Assembly (NCBI GenBank): GCA_021810525.1
Contig: JAJZIP010000012.1
Span: 1-34,215 of the forward strand
DNA length: 34,215 nt
Direction of reading: 5' to 3'
From: Actinomycetes bacterium
GTDB taxonomy: Bacteria > Actinomycetota > Acidimicrobiia > Acidimicrobiales > Acidimicrobiaceae
Shown: positions 25,525 to 32,575 of the stretch, one piece after another
How positions within the stretch are numbered: position 1 is the first letter of the stretch
Layout of the letters: each line of letters opens with the position of its first letter
The notes under the pieces: generated by a model
Seen by the model: only the letters and a program-made list of their open reading frames with translations
The model's database searches: none
Told to the model about the DNA's origin: nothing
Made by a program: the position numbers and the translations under genes

Positions 25525-27111
25525 TCATTCGAGTGCTTTCAGGCGCTGTTCGTCGCTGAGTTCGTCCACGGCAGCCTGAAATTTCTCTCTCAGCTTGTAG
25601 CGCTCAAGTTTTCCAAAGACGTTCTTGGGAAGTTCATCGACAAATACGATCTGTCTCGGCCTCTTGTATCGTGCCAATTCACTGCTGTTGTCCAGGCACC
25701 AATTTTCAATCTGTTGGGCATCCAGAGATGGGTCGTGGGAGACAATCATTGCGACTATCTTCTCTCCCCATCTTTGGTCGGTGACACCCGTGACTGCGAC
25801 GTCATCGATGGCTGGATGCCTCTTTAGGAACATCTCGACCTCTTGAGGATAGACATTCTCTCCGCCGCTCAAAATCGTAGAGTCGACACGGTCTATGATC
25901 TGCATGTAGCCCGCAGCATCTATGTCGACAACATCGCGGGCGTAGAGCCAACTGTCCTTGTAGCGAGGAGCTGCATCGGACCTGTAGTAGCGCGTGATGT
26001 TTTGGGGTCCTGCGACCACAAGCTGTCCTCGGCCGGGTTTGGGCACCTCTGTCATGGTCTCGTCTCCGAAGTCATCCATTTCAGCCACTTTGGCATCCCA
26101 GAAATATGTCGGCTTGCCGATAGTAGTCCATGAACTTTCTGGGTCGTAGCCGGAATGCATGCTTGTTACGTTGGAGCAGTTTTCAGTCATGCCAAAGGTA
26201 TTGAGAAGGTGGCATCCAAAGGTTTTATGGATCCGATCCACCATCTCTTTGGGGTAGGGAGATCCGGCTGTTCGAATCAACTTCAGTGATTCGAACAGCT
26301 CAGTTGATAGACTTAGGTCCTGTGCGACCCTCAACAGCTCGAAGATCTGAGTCGGTACCGCCATCAGTTCGGTAGCTTGGTAGCGAGACGTCAATTGCAG
26401 AATGCGCTCCGGATCGTACCTACCTGAATCGATGAATGTCCCGCCGATGAAGAGGTAGGCCATAAAGAAGTTGGTGGCTCCGCCGTGAATTACCGGAGCC
26501 GCTGATATTCCGCGGCTGCCGAGATTCAGACCCATCTCCAGGCAGTACTGTATCGCCGAAAGCAGCTGCGTCTGGTGGGTGTAGGCTGCCCCCTTTGGGT
26601 GGCCGGTGGTTCCCGAAGTGTAGATTACAGAAGATAGGTCGGTCTCGATAGGGCTTCTCACGCCGGGTTCGTCGGTTGGCATCGAATTGATCTCGCCGAA
26701 GTTGTGCAACTTGCCGGCATTGGGTGCAGCCGGTCCCGCAGACAGGACAACTCCAGAGTCGTATCCCGAGACGGCAGATGCCAGTTCGGGGCTCACGATT
26801 ACGGCTTTTGCATCTACATGAGATGCGAGATAGGAGATCTCATGTTGGCTCAGCCTGAAATTCCAAAGGTTTGCGACCGCTCCGACCCGATGCGTGGCCA
26901 GCAAGCCAATATAGAGTTCGGGGCAATTGAGCATCAAGAAGCCCACATTATCTCCGTGCCCAACTCCCTGCTGGCTGAGCCAGTTGGACAACTGGCATAC
27001 CCTTTGGTAGTAGTCCTGATAGGTGAGCGTCTCCTGTCCGGTGATGATGAAGGGCCTGTTCGACCAGCGATCCGCCCATTTTCTCAATACATCCACTGTG
27101 GTCCCAAGCAT
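25525..27111 (-). CDS. AMP-binding acyl-CoA synthetase (ANL superfamily)
   Basis: The enzyme activates a carboxylic acid with ATP to an acyl-adenylate and transfers it to CoA. The 528-residue protein has motif A3 YTSGTTGHPKGAAYTH, motif A5 NTFGMTENCS, the hinge segment DVVDIDAAGYMQIIDRVDS, SGGENVYPQEVE and the catalytic lysine near the C-terminus in NVFGKLERYKLRE. Substrate is not evident. GGGGGAGC 3-11 bp upstream supports ATG 27111; the frame opens at 27132. It begins 17 bp after the end of a CocE/NonD hydrolase gene, so the two are cotranscribed. The hydrolase could release a carboxylate that this enzyme then activates (inference). Confidence 0.9.
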   Translation of the reverse strand: MLGTTVDVLRKWADRWSNRPFIITGQETLTYQDYYQRVCQLSNWLSQQGVGHGDNVGFLMLNCPELYIGLLATHRVGAVANLWNFRLSQHEISYLASHVDAKAVIVSPELASAVSGYDSGVVLSAGPAAPNAGKLHNFGEINSMPTDEPGVRSPIETDLSSVIYTSGTTGHPKGAAYTHQTQLLSAIQYCLEMGLNLGSRGISAAPVIHGGATNFFMAYLFIGGTFIDSGRYDPERILQLTSRYQATELMAVPTQIFELLRVAQDLSLSTELFESLKLIRTAGSPYPKEMVDRIHKTFGCHLLNTFGMTENCSNVTSMHSGYDPESSWTTIGKPTYFWDAKVAEMDDFGDETMTEVPKPGRGQLVVAGPQNITRYYRSDAAPRYKDSWLYARDVVDIDAAGYMQIIDRVDSTILSGGENVYPQEVEMFLKRHPAIDDVAVTGVTDQRWGEKIVAMIVSHDPSLDAQQIENWCLDNSSELARYKRPRQIVFVDELPKNVFGKLERYKLREKFQAAVDELSDEQRLKALE

Positions 27112-27128
27112 GATTGCTCCCCCTCTTC

Positions 27129-28793
27129 TCACGCGAAAATGGAATCTGGAATAACGGGCATCAGAAGGTGTGAATCGTAGCGGCCTCCGGTGTGAATGAT
27201 ATGCTCCCCGTGGTTCACAGTCCTGTTGTGTCCGTTTGTGTTCATCTCTTGCGGGTAGGTGTAGATATCTTTTCCCTGAATCACGACTCTTAGGATTTCG
27301 TTCTCTTCGAAGAGCGTTCCGGACGGCCAGATCTCGATTTCGACCGGCACCACCTCCCCCGCTTTGAGCTTGATCTCTCGTTGATGGGTGTGAACGGGCT
27401 GTTCAGGAGTGGATCGTTCTGTGTCGAGTTCTCGGTGAGATACGCGGAGCCATCCCAGAGCCAGAGGGCCGTCTTCGTGATTGCCGAGGAACTGGAAGGG
27501 CACGATCTCGCCAGATCGGTCGATTTTCTGGAGGGCGACGAAAAGGTCCATATCGTCAGCGTTCGGCGCCTCGACCCATAGCTTCAGCTTTATATTTCCG
27601 ATCAGCTCTGTCCGATGCTCCCAACGGTGGTCGAACCATACGCTAGTAGCCGACAAGGCACTGGAGTTGGTTTCGTAGCGTGTTTCGGCCTCGCCAACAG
27701 AAGGTTGCCAGTTCATCGTGCCGCTGTCGCCGTCGAGATAGAGGCATTCATAGCGGGTTTTGGCTAGAGGCCAGTCCGCCTCTTTACGGTAGTTCCCTAA
27801 GTAGTAGCGTTCTCGGACCTCTAGCAGGACTCTGGGCCAGTATCGCACCTCCGTCGGTTTGCCCTTGAGGAACATGTCGAAGAATTGCCGCTGCCGTTCG
27901 GCATTCTGGTAGAAGTTCTCCCATTTTTTTCGTCCGTGAATCATCAGCCATTTCTGTTCGGATGAGATCTTTTTGAATCCCTCCAGAGTCCCGCGTGTAT
28001 GGAGGCCGTGATCTGCCCAACTTGCGACGGCATAGCATGGGACGGTCACCTTCGAGAGATCAGCGTTTTTGCTTTCCCAGTACTCGTCGAACAACGGGTG
28101 CTCGTCTGCCATCTTGACAAGGTCTTCCACCTGTGTTTTGGAAAAACTTACGCTGGGGTGCCACATAGCCATGAATGCTGTCTCGGGAATGCCGCCGTGA
28201 AAAGCCAGTTCCCGGTAGAAGTCGGTGACGCCCTCCCAAGGATTGATTGCCGCCAGATGCGGTGGATTCAATGCGGCAACTTTCCATTGGCTCCAAGCCA
28301 GATATGAGACTCCGTGCATGCCGACCTTGCCAGTGCACCATGGCTGTACTCCAGCCCACTCAATGAGGTCATAGCAGTCTTGCGCCTCTTGGGGACCCAA
28401 AAGGGTGAGATCTCCTTCTGAACCCCAGGACCCACGGGGATCTGCGTAGATGATCGCGTAGCCGTTGGCGCACCAATATCTGGGATCTGCCGCTTCGAAG
28501 GCGGTCAAAGGGGAAAGATCGCTGTCACAGACGCCGCAATTAGGGAAGAATCTATATTTTATCCTCCCATGTTTTCCATATGGTGCCCATGCGAGAAGCA
28601 CGGGATACTCTCCCGTTAGCTCCGGCCGGAAGACGTCGACATATATTGTGCTGCCGTCACGCATCTTGACTGCGACGTCATAATCGCAAAGGATCCCTTC
28701 GGACTGCTCGGTTCTTGGCTTCAGCCCTGGGTACTTTCCCTTTTCAAGGGAAAGACCCTCACGGAACTGGATTTTCAACTCGCCTGAACCCAT
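27129..28793 (-). CDS. CocE/NonD family alpha/beta hydrolase (peptidase S15-like)
   Basis: The 554-residue protein has an X-Pro dipeptidyl-peptidase (S15) alpha/beta-hydrolase domain followed by the jelly-roll X-Pro_C domain (about 345-540). The oxyanion and nucleophile region reads GKVGMHGVSYLAWSQW with Ser163; Asp260 (SWADHG) and His285 (MIHGRKKW) match the Asp and His of the CocE triad by position. CocE members hydrolyse esters or amides. There is no signal peptide, so it acts in the cytoplasm. GGGGGG lies a few bases before the ATG at 28793. It is first in an operon with the acyl-CoA synthetase. Actual substrate is unknown. Confidence 0.9.
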   Translation of the reverse strand: MGSGELKIQFREGLSLEKGKYPGLKPRTEQSEGILCDYDVAVKMRDGSTIYVDVFRPELTGEYPVLLAWAPYGKHGRIKYRFFPNCGVCDSDLSPLTAFEAADPRYWCANGYAIIYADPRGSWGSEGDLTLLGPQEAQDCYDLIEWAGVQPWCTGKVGMHGVSYLAWSQWKVAALNPPHLAAINPWEGVTDFYRELAFHGGIPETAFMAMWHPSVSFSKTQVEDLVKMADEHPLFDEYWESKNADLSKVTVPCYAVASWADHGLHTRGTLEGFKKISSEQKWLMIHGRKKWENFYQNAERQRQFFDMFLKGKPTEVRYWPRVLLEVRERYYLGNYRKEADWPLAKTRYECLYLDGDSGTMNWQPSVGEAETRYETNSSALSATSVWFDHRWEHRTELIGNIKLKLWVEAPNADDMDLFVALQKIDRSGEIVPFQFLGNHEDGPLALGWLRVSHRELDTERSTPEQPVHTHQREIKLKAGEVVPVEIEIWPSGTLFEENEILRVVIQGKDIYTYPQEMNTNGHNRTVNHGEHIIHTGGRYDSHLLMPVIPDSIFA

Positions 28794-28842
28794 AAACCGC
28801 CCCCCTCACTTCAATGTGTTGCGGCCAGATGCCTCCGAAAGA

Positions 28843-28868
28843 CAGATACATTTTCCACTATTTATCTG
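28843..28868. promoter_or_regulatory. Inverted repeat upstream of the hydrolase operon
   Basis: CAGATA (28843-28848) and TATCTG (28863-28868) form an inverted repeat with a 14-bp AT-rich centre, about 50 bp before the hydrolase start, where an operator of a dimeric repressor such as a TetR protein would be expected. No regulator gene is adjacent. Functional role is inferred. Confidence 0.35.
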
Positions 28869-28999
28869 ACTATCACAAATAGGCTTTCTTGAAGAGCTGA
28901 TTGGGTCGAGGGCCTGGCAGAGCCTTGGTGCAGATCAAGAGCCTAGACGTGGGGATGGTCGAATAGCCGCTCGTATCCAGCAGATAGGCAGCGAGCTTG

Positions 29000-29899
29000 T
29001 CAGTCCTTGTTGTGTTTCCTCAAAAAAGACTGCACTTCCTCAGTTAGCGAGTCGATTGCTCCTGACTCGATCTGCTGTTCAAAGGCAGCGGGATCTATCG
29101 TGTCAGCTTCAATCTGCTCCAGATCGCGGGAAGCCTCCAACTGGGCTATATAGGCTTTGGCTTCGTCGTCATTCTCGATTATCGAGGCGATTTGACGATC
29201 GTATTCAGCAGTAGCCAGGTCGAGCTCTAATGTGTCGATCCTGAAGTCCAGCAGCTCAAGAAGCTTTTCGACCAGCGCTCTCGCTCCCTTTGGTGACGGT
29301 GTTTGATTTACGTAGTGGGGAATGTTCGCCCATAACGAGGTCCCGGGGATCCCACCCTTGTCAAACCAGGCCGCAAGAACGCCATTTATTCCTGTCGGCC
29401 CCTCGTATGCTGAGGGCATCAATCCGTATCTTTCCAGCATTTCAGGGCTGTTTGAGGTTGCAGCAATGCGAACCGGACGAGTATGGGGGTAGTCGGCCAA
29501 AAGGGCTCCCAGCGAAACGATCATCTCGACTTCGAAGTCTTCGGCTAATTCGAAAAGAGTGGATGCGAATCTCTTCCATTTAAGTTGGGGTTCTGGACCC
29601 TTGACAAATATCAGGTCTCTGTCGACGTACTCGAGGTGTGCAACTGAGATCGAGGTTCGCGGCCATCTGATCTTTCTGATCATGGAGTCTTGAAGTATGA
29701 CCTGTGGCCTGACAATTGTGAAGTCGCAGAACTCCTCTGGATCGACCTCAGCTATAACTTTTGCATGCAACTTCTTCCTGAGAAAGTCGACCGCAAGTGT
29801 CGCAGCTTCGGCTGCATCATTCCATCCGGCGAACGCAGTGATGAGAATCGGTCTGCGCAGCTCAGACGGTATCGAGTCCAGCCACACTAAGTCTTCCAT
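29000..29899 (-). CDS. PAC2 family protein (proteasome-assembly-chaperone-like)
   Basis: The 299-residue protein matches the PAC2 family: PILITAFAGWNDAAEAATLA near the N-terminus, the segment MIVSLGALLADYPHTRPVRI in the middle, and YEGPTGINGVLAAWFDKGG, followed by an acidic helical tail. Actinobacterial PAC2 proteins are related to eukaryotic 20S proteasome assembly chaperones, and actinobacteria with proteasomes usually encode several. Their exact role is unresolved. ATG 29899 is preceded by an in-frame GTG (29902); no ribosome binding site is present, and a -10-like TATCCT ends 6 bp before the ATG, so the mRNA is probably leaderless. No proteasome gene is in the window. Confidence 0.88.
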   Translation of the reverse strand: MEDLVWLDSIPSELRRPILITAFAGWNDAAEAATLAVDFLRKKLHAKVIAEVDPEEFCDFTIVRPQVILQDSMIRKIRWPRTSISVAHLEYVDRDLIFVKGPEPQLKWKRFASTLFELAEDFEVEMIVSLGALLADYPHTRPVRIAATSNSPEMLERYGLMPSAYEGPTGINGVLAAWFDKGGIPGTSLWANIPHYVNQTPSPKGARALVEKLLELLDFRIDTLELDLATAEYDRQIASIIENDDEAKAYIAQLEASRDLEQIEADTIDPAAFEQQIESGAIDSLTEEVQSFLRKHNKD

Positions 29900-29905
29900 C
29901 ACTAC

Positions 29906-29934
29906 AGGATACCGCGTTTGTAGTCACTATTGAA
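29906..29934 (-). promoter_or_regulatory. Promoter of the PAC2 gene giving a leaderless mRNA
   Basis: On the minus strand TTCAAT (29934-29929) and TATCCT (29911-29906) are separated by 17 bp. Transcription would begin about 7 bp after TATCCT, that is at the GTG/ATG start codon. The absence of any Shine-Dalgarno sequence supports a leaderless transcript, which is frequent in Actinomycetota. Confidence 0.5.
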
Positions 29935-30068
29935 ATCTCCCTCCGCAGGTTTGGCCGACTCCTTCTTTACTTCGTGGTCGGCGTGCGTGGCATCTGACTG
30001 AATTTAGAGATAGATTATTGAATTTGGTGGCCTGTTTTGAGTCAGTTGTATGGAGGGTCGGACAAGAA

Positions 30069-30506
30069 TTGATTGAAGTCAGCCGTGTCGATGCGCCATC
30101 TTTTGACATCTTGAACGCCCTCAATAACCTGGTTCCACAGCTTTCCAGTTCGGCGAGGCCGCTCGAGTTCGACGATTTTGCAACGCTGCTCGCAAATAAG
30201 TGTGTGAACTTCTTGATCGCTGCCGACAGCGAGACGGGAAGGATTGTGGGAACTCTGACCTTGGTTGTATTCCCCATACCCACCGGCCTCAGGGCATGGA
30301 TCGAAGACGTGATCGTGGACTCGAGCGCGAGGGGCATGGGGATTGGCAAGCTGCTCGTCAAAAAGGCGATCGAAATGGCCACGTTGCAAGGAGTCAAGTC
30401 GGTCGATTTGACATCTAGGCCTTCAAGGGTGGAAGCTAATTCGCTGTACGTCGGTTTAGGATTTGTAGTTCGTGAAACGAATGTCTACCGATTTGATGGG
30501 AGTTGA
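30069..30506 (+). CDS. GNAT family N-acetyltransferase
   Basis: The protein carries the GNAT fold: the substrate-side half from IEVSRVDAPSFDILNAL, then motif A with WIEDVIVDSSARGMGIGKLL, where R-G-M-G-I-G binds the acetyl-CoA pyrophosphate, and motif B ending in NSLYVGLGFVVRETNVYRFD. Substrate cannot be predicted. The frame is open from TTG 30018. I prefer TTG 30069, which has GGAGGG at 30052-30057 11 bp upstream and starts at the first family strand; the start remains uncertain. It stands alone between divergent PAC2 and citrate synthase. Confidence 0.8.
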   Translation: MIEVSRVDAPSFDILNALNNLVPQLSSSARPLEFDDFATLLANKCVNFLIAADSETGRIVGTLTLVVFPIPTGLRAWIEDVIVDSSARGMGIGKLLVKKAIEMATLQGVKSVDLTSRPSRVEANSLYVGLGFVVRETNVYRFDGS

Positions 30507-30566
30507 ATAAGACAAGCGTTTGGAAGTACGAAGTTGATTTATTGTAAATTGGAATCAAACGAGTTT

Positions 30567-30632
30567 TATACTTTTTGGCCGAGGTGCCTCTAAGATTCGA
30601 ACAGTATCTGTGGCAATAAAGGTGCCACAGAT
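30567..30632 (+). promoter_or_regulatory. Citrate synthase promoter and leader hairpin
   Basis: TATACT at 30567-30572 is a good -10 box without a clear -35. About 33 bp further, ATCTGTGGCA (30606-30615) and TGCCACAGAT (30623-30632) form a perfect 10-bp inverted repeat with the loop ATAAAGG, followed by the AU-rich TTAATAAG. It lies in a 5' leader of about 125 nt. It may be an operator or a stable mRNA hairpin; without a T-run it is not a good terminator. Confidence 0.5.
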
Positions 30633-30702
30633 TTAATAAGCATTCTGCAAGGCGCGTGATATGCCCTTGTGGAACGGAGATTTAGCCTAGGAAGGCGGGA
30701 TC

Positions 30703-31977
30703 GTGCCTGATAGCATTACGATAACGGATAATCGATCTGGCAAGTCGATCGAGATTCCTATTGTGAACGATGGGGTATCTTCAGCGGAATGGTCAAAGCT
30801 GCTACCGGGGATCTGGTTTTACGATCCAGGACTCACCTCAACGGCAATGACTTCGAGTTCCATCACCTACCTCGATGGTGACGTAGGGATCCTGCGGTAT
30901 CGCGGTTATCCAATTGAACAACTCGCAGAGGATTCCACCTACCTCGAGGTGGCCTATCTTCTGCTAAAGGGGGAGTTGCCCACCCCGGCGCAGTATGACG
31001 CGTGGGTTCGTGACGTTACACATCACACTTTCATCCATGAGAATGTAAGAAAGCGTTTTCTTGACGGCTTCCATTATGACGCGCATCCCATGGGAATGCT
31101 GGTGTCGGCCGTTGCAGCTCTGTCAACTTTCTACGCGGACGCAAAGCAGATCTCAGATCCAGAAGTGAGAGAGAAGCAGATAGTGCGTCTGATAGCCAAA
31201 ATGCCGACGTTGGCGGCCGCTGCGCACAGATTCTCAGTCGGGATGCCCTTCGTCTATCCGGACAACGAACTTTCCTTCCCTGCCAATTTTCTTTCGATGA
31301 TGTGGAAGATCGCTGAGCCCCATTTCGAAGCAGACCCGGTACTTGTTCGCGCCATTGACATCTTGTTCATTCTTCACGCTGACCATGAGCAGAACTGCTC
31401 GACTACTGCGATGAGAACCGCAGGTTCGGCGCATTCCGACCCCTACTCTTCTACGGCAGCCGCGTGTGCAGCTCTGTACGGCCCGCGTCATGGTGGAGCC
31501 AATGAAGCAGTGGTCAACATGTTGACGGAGATTGGTTCACTAGAGAACGTGGAGCCGTTCATCAGAAGCGTCAAAGAGGGTAAGAGTGGACAAAGGCTTC
31601 AGGGATTTGGCCATAGGGTCTACAAGAACTATGATCCGCGTGCCAGAATAATCAAGAAGGTTGCATACGATGTTTTTGAGGTGACGGGGAAGAACCCACT
31701 TCTTGACATAGCTCTGAAGCTTGAAGAGGTAGCACTTTCCGATGACTACTTCGTCTCCAGAAAGCTATACCCGAATGTCGACTTCTACTCAGGGCTGATC
31801 TACCAGGCCATGGGATTCCCGATCGCGATGTTCCCGGTCTTGTTCGCTATTCCTCGAGTGTCTGGGTGGCTCTCCCACTATGTGGAGCTGTTGGAGCAAG
31901 ACTCGAAGATCGTGCGTCCGCGGCAGATTTACACTGGGGAGGCCGAGCGAAAATACATGCCGATTGATCAGCGTTAA
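30703..31977 (+). CDS. gltA: Citrate synthase
   Basis: Citrate synthase condenses acetyl-CoA and oxaloacetate to enter the TCA cycle. The 424-residue type I enzyme has the catalytic triad at the expected places: H263 in GPRHGGANEAV, H304 in GFGHRVYKNYDPRA and D360 in NVDFYSG, equivalent to E. coli H264, H305 and D362. Further conserved segments are LDGDVGILRYRGYPIEQLAE near the N-terminus and LHADHEQNCST. The start is GTG 30703, preceded by AGGAAGGCGGG. It is monocistronic with a leader hairpin upstream and a strong terminator downstream. The methylcitrate synthase subfamily is less likely, as no prp genes are near. Confidence 0.96.
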   Translation: MPDSITITDNRSGKSIEIPIVNDGVSSAEWSKLLPGIWFYDPGLTSTAMTSSSITYLDGDVGILRYRGYPIEQLAEDSTYLEVAYLLLKGELPTPAQYDAWVRDVTHHTFIHENVRKRFLDGFHYDAHPMGMLVSAVAALSTFYADAKQISDPEVREKQIVRLIAKMPTLAAAAHRFSVGMPFVYPDNELSFPANFLSMMWKIAEPHFEADPVLVRAIDILFILHADHEQNCSTTAMRTAGSAHSDPYSSTAAACAALYGPRHGGANEAVVNMLTEIGSLENVEPFIRSVKEGKSGQRLQGFGHRVYKNYDPRARIIKKVAYDVFEVTGKNPLLDIALKLEEVALSDDYFVSRKLYPNVDFYSGLIYQAMGFPIAMFPVLFAIPRVSGWLSHYVELLEQDSKIVRPRQIYTGEAERKYMPIDQR

Positions 31978-31993
31978 AGTGTAAGAATTGAAA

Positions 31994-32043
31994 AACTTTG
32001 GTTTGGCCACGGCGTGTTGTGGGCCAAGCCAAAGTTGTTTTTC
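31994..32043 (+). terminator. Rho-independent terminator after gltA
   Basis: AACTTTGGTTTGGCC (31994-32008) pairs with GGCCAAGCCAAAGTT (32022-32036) with a single G-U wobble, and is followed by GTTTTTC. It is the clearest intrinsic terminator in the window and lies 17 bp after the gltA stop. Confidence 0.92.
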
Positions 32044-32152
32044 GAGGGTTTCCCTTTAGTTGAGGGTTGTGGCGACGGTAGAAATGACCGTGACTTTGGC
32101 TAGCGTAAGGCCGGTCATTCATGTCCGCGATAGCGGGCTTGGTACGTCAAGA

Positions 32153-32555
32153 CTATGCTGGCGTCCGCTGGCTCTCGACGTACCTGCGGATGATGTCGAG
32201 GGGTGCTCCACCACGGGATGCAGCAAGATATGAGAGACAACAGTTGGTCCCGATGAGTGCGTAGCTGATCTTGGACCTGAGTCGTCTAGAGGACACGCCC
32301 TTGAGAGAGTTCACCAGCTTGGAGAGCTGAACCGTCGGCGGGTACTCGACCAAGAGGTGAACGTGGTCATCCTCACCATCCGTCTGGCTCCGTCAAGGTT
32401 GCGCCGAAGTCCTGGCAGAGGTCGCTGAACACAGATCTTAGGTGATCCAGGTGCTCTCTAGTGAGGACACCGCGCCGGTACTTCGTCACAAAGGCCAAGT
32501 GAGCATGGATCAGGAACACATGTCCTACTCGTCTATGGTTGCTATCACTGCTCAT
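32153..32555 (-). pseudogene. IS200/IS605 TnpA (Y1 HUH transposase), frameshifted
   Basis: The first part reads FLIHAHLAFVTKYRRGVLTR and DLCQDFGATLTEPDG; after a one-base shift near 32375 the protein continues EDDHVHLLVEYPPTVQLSKL, VNSLKGVSSRRLRSK and finally GGAPLDIIRRYVESQRTPA. The HUH motif (HVH) and the probable catalytic tyrosine in RRYVESQ are kept. A few residues are missing before YLAAS, where relatives have LWSPSYFAAS. The gene is therefore inactive as it stands. ATG 32555 is the family-like start (MSSDSNHRRVGHV). Confidence 0.88.
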
Positions 32556-32575
32556 ATACCTAGATATTTTTGGGG

